DNA of 64,000 nucleotides, from contig JACCVC010000199.1 in the NCBI GenBank assembly GCA_013698305.1, positions 1-64,000 of the forward strand. The letters run 5' to 3'. Position 1 is the first letter of the stretch. Each line of letters opens with the position of its first letter. Origin of the DNA: Chloroflexia bacterium. GTDB taxonomy: Bacteria; Chloroflexota; Chloroflexia; Thermomicrobiales; UBA6265. The translations under genes and the position numbers were made by a program. Of the stretch, positions 15,256 through 23,623 are shown one piece after another. The notes beneath the pieces are model-generated. The model was given only the letters and a program-made list of their open reading frames with translations, did no database searches and had not been told where the DNA came from.

Positions 15256-18200
15256 ATGAAGACACCGGAGAGTGTGCTGGTCATCGGGTCTGGCCCCATC
15301 ATCATTGGCCAGGCGGCGGAATTCGACTACGCCGGGACGCAGGCGTGCCGCGCCTTGCGTGAGGAGGGCGTGCGCACGATTCTGGTGAACTCCAACCCGG
15401 CGACGATCATGACCGATGAAGATATCGCCGACGCGGTCTACATCGAACCGCTGACGCCTGAGGTGGTTCGCCGCATCATCCAGCGGGAGCGACCGGAGGG
15501 GTTGCTGCCGACGATTGGCGGCCAGACAGGGCTGAACCTCGCGGTGCAGGTCGCTGAGATGGGAATCCTGGATGCGTATGGCGTGCGGATGCTCGGCACG
15601 CCCTTAGCGTCGATCCAGCAGGCAGAGGACCGGGCGCTGTTCAAGCAATTGCTGCAGCGGATCTGCGAGCCCGCGATCCCGAGCGCGATCGTGCATTCAA
15701 TCGCCGAAGCCAGGATGTTTGCCAATGAGGTGCCGCTGCCGCTGGTGATCCGTCCCGCCTACACGCTAGGCGGGACAGGCGGTGGGGTGGCTCACACTGA
15801 GCAGGAGCTGGAGCATTTTGTCCAGAGTGGAATCACCGCGAGCCCGATCGGACAGGTGTTGGTGGAGCGGTCGTTGCTGGGCTGGAAGGAGATCGAGTAC
15901 GAGGTGATGCGCGACAGCGCTGACACCTGCCTCACGATCTGCAACATGGAAAATATTGATCCGATGGGCGTCCACACTGGCGATAGCATCGTGGTTGCGC
16001 CTTCGCAGACACTTTCCGACCGCGAATACCAGATGCTGCGGACATCGGCGCTGAACATCATCCGGGCGCTCAAGATCGAGGGCGGGTGTAACGTCCAGTA
16101 TGCGCTGGACCCCGACTCAATGGAATACGGGGTGATCGAGGTCAACCCGCGCGTGAGCCGGTCGTCGGCGCTGGCGTCCAAGGCGACCGGCTATCCGATC
16201 GCCCGCCTTAGCGCCAAGATCGCCGTCGGCAAGCGGCTCGATGAGATGATGAACGTCGTGACCGGCAAGACCACCGCCGCGTTCGAGCCGGCGCTGGACT
16301 ATGTTGTGGTGAAGATCCCGCGCTGGCCATTCGACAAGTTCCCTCGGGCCGACCGCACCATCAGCACCCAGATGAAGGCGACGGGTGAGGTAATGGCGAT
16401 CGACCGCTCGTTCGAGGGCGCGATCCAGAAGGCGGTGCGCTCGCTGGAGACGACCGGCAAGGACCTGGGCTGGGAAGAGCCATCGTGGGGCGACGATGGC
16501 TCGAAGATCAGCGAGCTGATCCAGCGGCCCAACGATCTGCGGCTGTGGGCGGTGATGGCGGCGCTGCGACGGGATGTGCCCGTCGAGGAGATTCACCGCC
16601 TCAGCGCAATCGACGAGTGGTTTCTCTGGAAGCTGGAGAGGTTGGTCCACCTCGAGCGCGAGCTGGTCGCGGATGATCTGACTGATGACCTGCTGTGGCG
16701 GGCGAAACGAGCGGGTTTCTCCGATGTGCAGATCGCCGACCTGACTGGACAGACCGAGACGTCGATCCGCGAGCGACGGCGCTCAACCGGCATGACGCCG
16801 GTGTACAAGATGGTCGATACCTGCGCCGGCGAATTCGAGGCGGCGACACCGTATTTCTATTCGACCTATGAAGAGGAGGACGAAGCCACCCCGCTCGAAG
16901 GCGACAGGGCGATGGTGGTCGGGTCTGGCCCGATCAGGATCGGGCAAGGAATCGAGTTCGACTATTGCTCGGTGCAGGCGGCGGCGGCGCTTCGCCAGGC
17001 TGGTGTCGCCTCGATCATGGTGAACTCGAATCCGGAGACGGTGTCGACGGATTTCGACGCCTCCGACCGGCTCTATTTCGAGCCACTGGACCGGGAGAGC
17101 GTCGAGGAGATTCTCTACCACGAGGCCGATGGCAAGGTCGAGGACTACCCGCCGCTGGTGTTGCAGTTCGGCGGGCAGACCGCGATCAACCTCGCCAGGC
17201 CGTTGAGCAGGGCGGGCGCGACGATTCTGGGAAGCACGGTGGATTCCATCGATCTGGCCGAGGATCGGGAGCGGTTCGAAGCGTTCCTGAACCGGCTGGA
17301 CATTCCCCGGCCTGATGGCGCTACCGTGACGTCACTCCGGGACGCGGAGCAGGTCGCGGCGCGGATCGGCTATCCTGTGCTGGTGCGACCATCGTACGTG
17401 CTCGGCGGGCGGGCGATGGAGGTTGTCTATGGGGCGGATCAGCTGGCTCGCTACATTCGCAACCAGGCATCGCTGACGCCGGAGCATCCGGTGCTGGTCG
17501 ACAAGTACCTGCTCGGCAAAGAGGTGGAGGTCGACGCGATCTCCGATGGCGAGGACGTGCTGGTTCCGGGGATCATGGAGCACATCGAGCGGGCGGGAGT
17601 TCACTCCGGCGACTCGTTCGCGGTCTATCCGGGGGTCAATTTGTATCCCGCCGAGGTCGAGCAGATCGTCGACTACACCACCAGAATCGCATTGGGACTC
17701 GATGCGCGAGGATTGATCAACATTCAATATGTTATTCAGAGCGGCAGGATCTTCGTGCTGGAGGTCAATCCACGGTCGAGCCGGACGGTGCCGTTCCTGA
17801 GCAAGGCGACCGGCGTGCCGATGGTGAAGCTGGCGACCAACATCATGCTGGGTCGATCGTTGCGGGATCAGGGCTACGAGGGCGGCCTTTGGCCGCGGCA
17901 ACCGCTGACAGCGGTGAAGGCGCCCGTCTTCTCGATGGCGAAATTGCGAGGGGTCGACACGCATCTTGGCCCGGAGATGAAATCGACCGGGGAGGTGATG
18001 GGCATCGACCGAACGTTCGACTCGGCGTTTTTCAAGGCGCTGATCTCGGCGGGGTTGTCGCTGCCGCCTCGGGGGTCGATCCTGGTGACGATTGCCGACG
18101 AGGACAAAGCCGAGGCGGAGCCGATGATCTCGTCACTTATGCGGATGGGCTATCGTCTGTATGCGACCGAGGGAACGGCGGCGATGATCGAGCGGGCCGG

Positions 18201-18483
18201 GATGCCAGTACAGATGGTGACCAAGCGCATCGGGCACGGATCGCCGGATATGCTGGACGTGATCAGGGACGGCATCGTCGATGGCGTGATCAATACGCCA
18301 GGCCCGGCGGACAAGGAGATTCTGGACGGGATCGAGATTCGGCGGGCGGCGGTCGAGCGCGGCATTCCGTGCATCACCTCGCTGGAGACGGCGAAGACGA
18401 TGGTCGGCGCCATGGAGCGATCCAACGAGAGCTTTACGGTCGAGCCGATTCAGTCGTATCGCGCGCCGGCGTTCGGGTATTAG
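15256..18483 (+). CDS. carB: Carbamoyl-phosphate synthase large subunit
   Basis: Makes carbamoyl phosphate from bicarbonate, ammonia and two ATP, feeding pyrimidines and arginine. The 1075-residue length is that of a complete enzyme. Two homologous ATP-grasp halves are seen: the first opens VLVIGSGPIIIGQAAEFDYA, the second MVVGSGPIRIGQGIEFDY near residue 555. The MGS-like allosteric domain fills the last 130 residues (TEGTAAMIERAGMPVQMV). ATG 15256 is the natural start, 84 bases after carA. The gap to pyrK (about 200 bases) carries repeats, so pyrKDE may be partly separate. Confidence 0.98.
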   Translation: MKTPESVLVIGSGPIIIGQAAEFDYAGTQACRALREEGVRTILVNSNPATIMTDEDIADAVYIEPLTPEVVRRIIQRERPEGLLPTIGGQTGLNLAVQVAEMGILDAYGVRMLGTPLASIQQAEDRALFKQLLQRICEPAIPSAIVHSIAEARMFANEVPLPLVIRPAYTLGGTGGGVAHTEQELEHFVQSGITASPIGQVLVERSLLGWKEIEYEVMRDSADTCLTICNMENIDPMGVHTGDSIVVAPSQTLSDREYQMLRTSALNIIRALKIEGGCNVQYALDPDSMEYGVIEVNPRVSRSSALASKATGYPIARLSAKIAVGKRLDEMMNVVTGKTTAAFEPALDYVVVKIPRWPFDKFPRADRTISTQMKATGEVMAIDRSFEGAIQKAVRSLETTGKDLGWEEPSWGDDGSKISELIQRPNDLRLWAVMAALRRDVPVEEIHRLSAIDEWFLWKLERLVHLERELVADDLTDDLLWRAKRAGFSDVQIADLTGQTETSIRERRRSTGMTPVYKMVDTCAGEFEAATPYFYSTYEEEDEATPLEGDRAMVVGSGPIRIGQGIEFDYCSVQAAAALRQAGVASIMVNSNPETVSTDFDASDRLYFEPLDRESVEEILYHEADGKVEDYPPLVLQFGGQTAINLARPLSRAGATILGSTVDSIDLAEDRERFEAFLNRLDIPRPDGATVTSLRDAEQVAARIGYPVLVRPSYVLGGRAMEVVYGADQLARYIRNQASLTPEHPVLVDKYLLGKEVEVDAISDGEDVLVPGIMEHIERAGVHSGDSFAVYPGVNLYPAEVEQIVDYTTRIALGLDARGLINIQYVIQSGRIFVLEVNPRSSRTVPFLSKATGVPMVKLATNIMLGRSLRDQGYEGGLWPRQPLTAVKAPVFSMAKLRGVDTHLGPEMKSTGEVMGIDRTFDSAFFKALISAGLSLPPRGSILVTIADEDKAEAEPMISSLMRMGYRLYATEGTAAMIERAGMPVQMVTKRIGHGSPDMLDVIRDGIVDGVINTPGPADKEILDGIEIRRAAVERGIPCITSLETAKTMVGAMERSNESFTVEPIQSYRAPAFGY

Positions 18484-18526
18484 GGTGGGTTGCGAGGCGC
18501 TGGAACGACACATGCCGACACCAAAG

Positions 18527-18657
18527 CGTAGCGGCAGACCTTGTTTCTGCCAAGGTCGAAGAGCGGGTGTACCGGATGGTAACTGGATTGTGAAAACAAG
18601 CGGCAGCTTGCTGCCGAGCGCTTCGCACGGGGGTCCTTCGCTTCGCTCAGGATGACG
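18527..18657 (+). repeat. Repeat cluster between carB and pyrK
   Basis: Three elements lie in the 197-base gap. An R2 hairpin in reverse orientation (GGCAGA 18533-18538 with TCTGCC 18546-18551) begins with CGTAG. A perfect CGGCAGC/GCTGCCG hairpin is at 18601-18616. A stretch containing CCTTCGCTTCGCTCAGGATG (about 18634-18653) is a motif I recall from non-coding repeats in many bacterial genomes. No gene is visible in the gap. Confidence 0.7.
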
Positions 18658-18680
18658 GCTTTGTTGGTTGGGGTGTGGTG

Positions 18681-19508
18681 ATGTGTATGGATGTGATGGC
18701 GAAAACGGAATCAACCTTTTCAACACGCGAGTTCATGGGTGAAATCATCCGGATCGAGCCAGTCATGGGCGATGCCATCCTCACCACGTTCACGGCGCCG
18801 AAGAAGGCCGTCGCTGAGGCGCGGCCCGGCCAGTTCGTCCAGATACTCAGCCGGGAACCGACCGCTTACGATCCGCTGTTGCGGCGTCCCTATTCCGTGT
18901 ATCGCGCGGATCAGAAGGCCCAGACCTTGACCGTGCTGGTGCGGGCGTATGGACGAGGCAGTGCCTGGCTGATGCGGCAACAGGAAGGAGTCTCGCTGGA
19001 CGTGATGGGGCCGCTGGGGGCGCCGTTCACGGTGCGGCCCAAGACGGAGCGTCTGCTTACGGTCGCGGGTGGGGTGGGCGCCGCGCCGTTGCGGATGCTG
19101 GCGGAGGCAGCGATCCGGGACGGCAAGCAGGTGACGTACCTGATGGGCGCTAATGACGCTGACGGTCTTCTGCCGGCCAGGGAATTGCCGGACGAGGTCG
19201 AGTACGTCGTGGCGACGATGGACGGTAGCGCGGGTCACACCGGCTTTGTCACCGACATTATTCCCGCGTACCTGCAATGGGCCGATCAGGTGTTCAGCTG
19301 CGGGCCGGAGCCGATGTTCCGTACCTTGCGGGCGGTAATTCACCAGCATCGCATGGGTGATCGACCTGATGTCCAGATGGCGGTGGAGCGGGCGATGCCC
19401 TGCGGAATCGGCGCTTGCCTGGGGTGCGTGGTGGAGACCAGGCGCGGCATGAGGACGGCTTGCGTCGAAGGGCCGGTTTTTGAGATGGACGAAATGCTAT
19501 GGGGATGA
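18681..19508 (+). CDS. pyrK: Dihydroorotate dehydrogenase electron-transfer subunit PyrK
   Basis: FAD and 2Fe-2S subunit that lets the class 1B dihydroorotate dehydrogenase pass electrons to NAD+. In the 275-residue product the FAD-binding RRPYSVYRADQ and nucleotide-binding VAGGVGAAPLRML segments are seen, and the cluster motif is C-X4-C-X2-C-X11-C in CGIGACLGCVVETRRGMRTAC. The start is unclear: ATG 18681, 18687 or 18696 are all in frame, as are GTGs at 18675 and 18678, and no good ribosome-binding site singles one out. The gene overlaps pyrD. Its presence tells that PyrD is the NAD-linked heterotetrameric type. Confidence 0.94.
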   Translation: MCMDVMAKTESTFSTREFMGEIIRIEPVMGDAILTTFTAPKKAVAEARPGQFVQILSREPTAYDPLLRRPYSVYRADQKAQTLTVLVRAYGRGSAWLMRQQEGVSLDVMGPLGAPFTVRPKTERLLTVAGGVGAAPLRMLAEAAIRDGKQVTYLMGANDADGLLPARELPDEVEYVVATMDGSAGHTGFVTDIIPAYLQWADQVFSCGPEPMFRTLRAVIHQHRMGDRPDVQMAVERAMPCGIGACLGCVVETRRGMRTACVEGPVFEMDEMLWG

Positions 19509-20515
19509 CACACGCAAACGCTCCGGACATGGTTGTCGATCTCGCGCCCCGGAATCCACGGGAACTGGTGCTGCGGAATCCGGTGATTCCGGCGTCGGGA
19601 TGCTTCGGATACGGGCAGGAGTTCGCGGGCTCGGTCGATGTGCAGCGGCTGGGAGCTTTTGTCAGCAAGGGCATCACGCCGAAGTCTCGCTCCGGGAACC
19701 CGATGCCGCGCATCACCGAGACGCCAGCCGGGATGCTCAATGCCATCGGCCTGCAGAATCCGGGGATATCGGGATTTATCCGGAAGTACCCTCCGATCTG
19801 GCTTTCGTGGGACGTGCCGGCGATCGTGAACATCTCGGCGAAGAGCGTCGAGGACTTCGCGATGATGGCCCGAAAGCTGGACGACGTGCCAGGTGTCGCC
19901 GCGATCGAGGTGAATATCTCCTGCCCGAACATCAGCGCGGGAGGATTCTGCTTCGGCTGGGACGCGGCGATGTCGGCGGACGTCACTCAGAAGGTGAGGG
20001 CGGCGACGACGCTGCCGATGATCGTCAAGCTGAGTCCAGGAGCGCTCGACATCGTTGAGATCGCGCAGGCGGTCGAGGCTGAGGGCGCGGACGCGGTGTC
20101 GCTGATCAACACGCTGGTGGGCATGGAGATCGACATCCAGCGGCAACGACCGGTGCTTGCCAACGTGACGGGCGGGCTGTCGGGTCCGGCGGTGCGACCG
20201 GTCGCGCTGCGGATGGTGTACCAGGTGGCGGGTTCGGTGGATATCCCGGTAATCGGGATGGGCGGGATCGCGACCGTCGCAGATGCGCTCCAGTTCTTCA
20301 TGGCGGGGGCAAGCGCGATCCAGGTGGGGACGGCGGCGTTCGCGCAGCCTCGCGTGCTGATGGACCTGATAGACGGTATCGAACGCTGGCTGGCGGCGCG
20401 AGGACATTCTTCGCTTGGAGGCATTGTGGGCGTGGCCAATGAGCGATACCAGCTTCGGCGGCAGACGCCGCGCGCCGAGGACTTGTTGACGATGGAAAGC
20501 GAGTTCACCCGATGA
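19499..20515 (+). CDS. pyrD: Dihydroorotate dehydrogenase, class 1B catalytic subunit
   Basis: Oxidises dihydroorotate to orotate with FMN, electrons passing to PyrK. In the 338-residue product the catalytic base is the Cys of EVNISCPN, the hallmark of class 1. GGLSGPAVRPVALRMVYQVA and IGMGGIATVADALQF are the FMN phosphate-binding blocks. The start is either ATG 19499, inside pyrK, or ATG 19505, whose ATGA overlaps the pyrK stop and suits coupling. An N-terminal extension of about 20 residues precedes the usual first strand. pyrE follows with an ATGA overlap. Confidence 0.95.
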   Translation: MGMTHANAPDMVVDLAPRNPRELVLRNPVIPASGCFGYGQEFAGSVDVQRLGAFVSKGITPKSRSGNPMPRITETPAGMLNAIGLQNPGISGFIRKYPPIWLSWDVPAIVNISAKSVEDFAMMARKLDDVPGVAAIEVNISCPNISAGGFCFGWDAAMSADVTQKVRAATTLPMIVKLSPGALDIVEIAQAVEAEGADAVSLINTLVGMEIDIQRQRPVLANVTGGLSGPAVRPVALRMVYQVAGSVDIPVIGMGGIATVADALQFFMAGASAIQVGTAAFAQPRVLMDLIDGIERWLAARGHSSLGGIVGVANERYQLRRQTPRAEDLLTMESEFTR

Positions 20516-21111
20516 CCGACCTCATGGAGCAACTGCGGCAGATCGGCGCGCTCAAGAGTGGGCATTTCCTGCTGGCGTCGGGCCGCCACAGCGATGTCTA
20601 TCTCGAAAAGTTCGACCTGCTGCGAAATCCCGGCGCGACGGAGATCGTGTGTGCGAGGTTCGTCGAGGCGTTCGGCGATATTCCGGTCGACGTGGTGGTT
20701 GGGCCGACGACGGGCGGTATCCTGCTGGCGTTCGAGACGGCGCGGCAGATGGGTCTGCCCGCTGCCTATGCCGAGCGGGCCTCGGAAGGTGTCGAGACGC
20801 GAGAGATTCGCCGCAGCACCACGTTTGCCGAGGCGGCGAGGGTGCTGGTGGTTGATGACATCCTGACGACTGGCGGCTCGATTCGCGAGACGTTGGGCGC
20901 GTTGCAGGTGCATCCCGTTGAGGTCATGGGAATCGGGGTGCTGGTGGACCGCAGCAACGGGAAGGTCGAGTTCGGTGATATTCCCCTGCGTCCACTTGCG
21001 CGGCAGAACGTGGAATCATGGGAACCGTCGGAGTGCCCGATGTGCAGTTACGGTGAGCCGCTGGTCAAGCCCGGCACCACCGTCGCGCAGAACGCGCTAC
21101 AGGGAACCTGA
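20512..21111 (+). CDS. pyrE: Orotate phosphoribosyltransferase
   Basis: Joins orotate to PRPP to give orotidine 5'-phosphate. The 199-residue product has the PRPP-binding signature VLVVDDILTTGGSIRET and the N-terminal KSGHFLLASGRHSDVYLEKF typical of the family. ATG 20512 overlaps the pyrD stop (ATGA). Last gene of the cluster: pyrF, needed for the next step, is not here. The 3' end overlaps a small convergent gene by 15 bases, and no clear terminator is seen. Confidence 0.96.
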   Translation: MTDLMEQLRQIGALKSGHFLLASGRHSDVYLEKFDLLRNPGATEIVCARFVEAFGDIPVDVVVGPTTGGILLAFETARQMGLPAAYAERASEGVETREIRRSTTFAEAARVLVVDDILTTGGSIRETLGALQVHPVEVMGIGVLVDRSNGKVEFGDIPLRPLARQNVESWEPSECPMCSYGEPLVKPGTTVAQNALQGT

Positions 21112-21324
21112 GTCCTCGTCCGACGCGTCCTTGTTGCGTCGGGCGAGATCGTCGCGCAGCCGGATCATGTCGTCGAGACGCTGCTCGATCTGGAGGAGCG
21201 TGTCCTCGCGAGGGCGCTCGACATACTCGTCGCGAAGCTCGACGAGCATCTGGGCAATCCGGGCGATGGTCCGCACGGTCTGAACATGGTCGTTCTCGCG
21301 ACTTGACGCGGTGAAGCCGTTCAT
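21097..21324 (-). CDS. Small charged helical protein, function unknown
   Basis: A 75-residue soluble protein, mostly predicted helix (RTIARIAQMLVELRDEYVER, IEQRLDDMIRLRDDLARR), suggesting a short coiled coil. ATG 21324 follows GGAG by six bases on this strand; an in-frame ATG at 21336 lies before that motif. It is downstream of ligA on the same strand and converges with pyrE, overlapping it by 15 bases. I do not recognise a family. The amphipathic heptad-like pattern and a proper ribosome-binding site argue that it is a real gene. Confidence 0.55.
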   Translation of the reverse strand: MNGFTASSRENDHVQTVRTIARIAQMLVELRDEYVERPREDTLLQIEQRLDDMIRLRDDLARRNKDASDEDSGSL

Positions 21325-21420
21325 TCTGTTCTCCATGCGACATGCAACCGGATTTGTGATGCCGATACGGAGTCGGCGCCACGAGGCGGGGCGTTGTCGT
21401 CAGGATAGCATGAATGCGGC

Positions 21421-23463
21421 TCAGGATTCCGCGATTTCGGCGGGGATTTCGCCAGTAAGCAGTGTCGCCAGATCGTCCTCGCTCAGGATCGGGATGTTGA
21501 GCGTGCGGGCTTTCTCGGCCTTGCTCCCGGCGGCCTCGCCGGCGACGACTGCCGTGGTCTTTTTCGACACCGAACCGGAGACACTTGCGCCGAGCTTGCG
21601 GAGGGCTTCTTCCGCTTCCAGGCGGGTGTGGCGGTCCAGCCGACCGGTAAGCACCAGTGTCTTGCCGAGCAACGGACGTGGTCGAACCTCGCCGTCGGCG
21701 TGCTCGCGGGTGCGAAGGCCAGCCCCTTCGAACTTCTCGACGAGCCTACGGTTGGGTTCCTCGCTGAAGAAGTCGACGACACTGGCCGCAACGATGCCGC
21801 CGATGCCGGGCACATCGTTGATTTCCTCATGTGTTGCCTTGCCCAGCGCGTCCAGTGACTCGAACCGATCGGCCAGCAACGTCGCGGTTAGCTCGCCGAT
21901 GTGCCGGATGCCGAGCCCGTGAATTAGGCGCCAGAGTGGCTGTTGGCGGCTTCCGTCAATCGACTCGCAGAGGTTGGCGGCGCTCTTCTCCCCCAGGCCT
22001 TCCAGTGCTGCGACGGCTTCCTGGTCAAGGGTGTAGAGGTCGGCGGCGTCGTGGACCCAGCCCATCTCGACGAAGCGGTCGGCGAGCCTCGCGCCGAGGC
22101 CGTCGATGTCCATCGCCGACCGACCGATGAAATGGTGCAGTCGTTCCAGCAGCTGAGCGGGACAGGCGGCGTTGGTGCAGTAGCGCATCGCCTCACCGGG
22201 CTCGCGATGGACAGGTTGACCGCATGACGGGCAGTGGGTTGGCATCTCCCAGGGTTGCTCATTGCCAGTGCGCCGGTCCTCCATCACCTTGACGATCTGC
22301 GGGATGACGTCGCCGGCGCGCTGGACGATGACGGTGTCGCCGATGCGAAGGTCCTTGCGGGCGATCTCGTCCTCGTTGTGGAGCGTGGCGCGGCTGACCG
22401 TGACACCGCCGATGTTTACCGGCTCCAGCACGGCGAGGGGGTTCATCGTGCCGGTGCGACCGACATTGATCAGGATGTCGAGCAGCTTCGAGGTTTGCTG
22501 CGCCGCTGGGAACTTGTAGGCGGTGGCCCAACGAGGCTCGCGGGCGACGAAGCCGATCTCCTCCTGCTGATCAAGGTCGTTGACCTTGATCACCATGCCG
22601 TCGATCTCGAAGTCGAGCGCGGAGCGGCGGTCCAGCCAGAATCGGCCCCGCGCCCAGACATCGTCGACCGAGTCATGTAGCACGGACTCCTGCGATGTGG
22701 CGAACCCGAACTCCCGCAGCATCTCCAGCGATTCGAAATGTGAGCGTGGCTGGTGGCCGTCTTCGATATAGCCGATCTGATAGGCGGACAGGCGCAACGG
22801 CCTGCTGGCAGTAATGCGGGTGTTCTTCTGGCGGATCGCGCCGGCGGCGGCGTTGCGCGGGTTCATGAAGAGCTTGCCTCCGCTCTCGGCCATGCGGTTG
22901 TTGAGCGCCTCGAAGTCCGAGCGGCGCATGTAGATCTCGCCGCGCACCTCGATCCTGCCGGGGATGTCGAACCGGTCACTACGGCGAAGGTTGAGCGGGA
23001 TCGACGGCACGGCGCGGATGTTGGCGCTGATGTCATCCCCGATGAATCCGTTGCCGCGAGTGGCGGCGAGCTCGAACGTGCCGTTGCGATAGGTGATGGC
23101 GACGGCGAGCCCGTCGACCTTGGGCTCGGTGACGTACTGGAGGTTTTCCGCACTACTCATGCGGAGTGCCCGTGCAGCCCATTCGGCCAGCTCCTCCTCG
23201 TTGTACACGTTGCTGAGGGAAAGCATCGGGCGCGCGTGCTGCACCTGACGGAAAGTCGATTGAGTTTCCGAGCCTACCCGCTGCGTGGGGGACTCCGGCG
23301 TGATCAGCTCGGGATGCTCCGACTCGAGGCACCTAAGTTCATTGAACAGCGCATCGTACTCGGCATCGGTCGCGGTTGGGGCGTCGAGCGCGTGGTACTC
23401 GTAGTTGTACCGGTCGATTAGTTGCCGCAGTTCGTCGAGCCGCCGCTGGACCTCTTCCGTCAT
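21421..23463 (-). CDS. ligA: NAD-dependent DNA ligase
   Basis: Seals nicks in replication and repair using NAD+. The 680-residue product is full length: adenylation domain with Lys115 in TEPKVDGLAVAI, OB fold, Cys4 zinc finger (CPSCG followed by CTNAAC), helix-hairpin-helix domain and a C-terminal BRCT domain (GKTLVLTGRL onward). The N-terminal Ia domain (YNYEYHALDAPTATDAEYD) binds the NMN part. ATG 23463 has AAAGGAG eight bases upstream; a longer in-frame start at 23484 lies before it. Divergent from the exonuclease fusion at 23624. Confidence 0.97.
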   Translation of the reverse strand: MTEEVQRRLDELRQLIDRYNYEYHALDAPTATDAEYDALFNELRCLESEHPELITPESPTQRVGSETQSTFRQVQHARPMLSLSNVYNEEELAEWAARALRMSSAENLQYVTEPKVDGLAVAITYRNGTFELAATRGNGFIGDDISANIRAVPSIPLNLRRSDRFDIPGRIEVRGEIYMRRSDFEALNNRMAESGGKLFMNPRNAAAGAIRQKNTRITASRPLRLSAYQIGYIEDGHQPRSHFESLEMLREFGFATSQESVLHDSVDDVWARGRFWLDRRSALDFEIDGMVIKVNDLDQQEEIGFVAREPRWATAYKFPAAQQTSKLLDILINVGRTGTMNPLAVLEPVNIGGVTVSRATLHNEDEIARKDLRIGDTVIVQRAGDVIPQIVKVMEDRRTGNEQPWEMPTHCPSCGQPVHREPGEAMRYCTNAACPAQLLERLHHFIGRSAMDIDGLGARLADRFVEMGWVHDAADLYTLDQEAVAALEGLGEKSAANLCESIDGSRQQPLWRLIHGLGIRHIGELTATLLADRFESLDALGKATHEEINDVPGIGGIVAASVVDFFSEEPNRRLVEKFEGAGLRTREHADGEVRPRPLLGKTLVLTGRLDRHTRLEAEEALRKLGASVSGSVSKKTTAVVAGEAAGSKAEKARTLNIPILSEDDLATLLTGEIPAEIAES

Positions 23464-23533
23464 GCACGATGCTCCTTTGTCCACCAGTCACAAAATAGGC
23501 TATAACCGGGTCACGTCCGCGGGCGCCTAGCTT

Positions 23534-23560
23534 CACGGGCACAAGACCCGGCGCTACGGG
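23534..23560 (+). repeat. Degenerate hairpin repeat in the ligA upstream region
   Basis: CGGG-CACAAGA-CCCG followed by GCGCTACGG keeps the ACAAG loop and CTACG edge of the R1 repeats but has a shortened stem. It lies in the 160-base divergent promoter region between ligA and the exonuclease/GIY-YIG gene. No other clear signal is seen there. Confidence 0.45.
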
Positions 23561-23623
23561 GTCGGCGCGACGAAGTACCTATGATTCCACATTTCGCACG
23601 CATCGTACGACTGGGTCTGTCTC

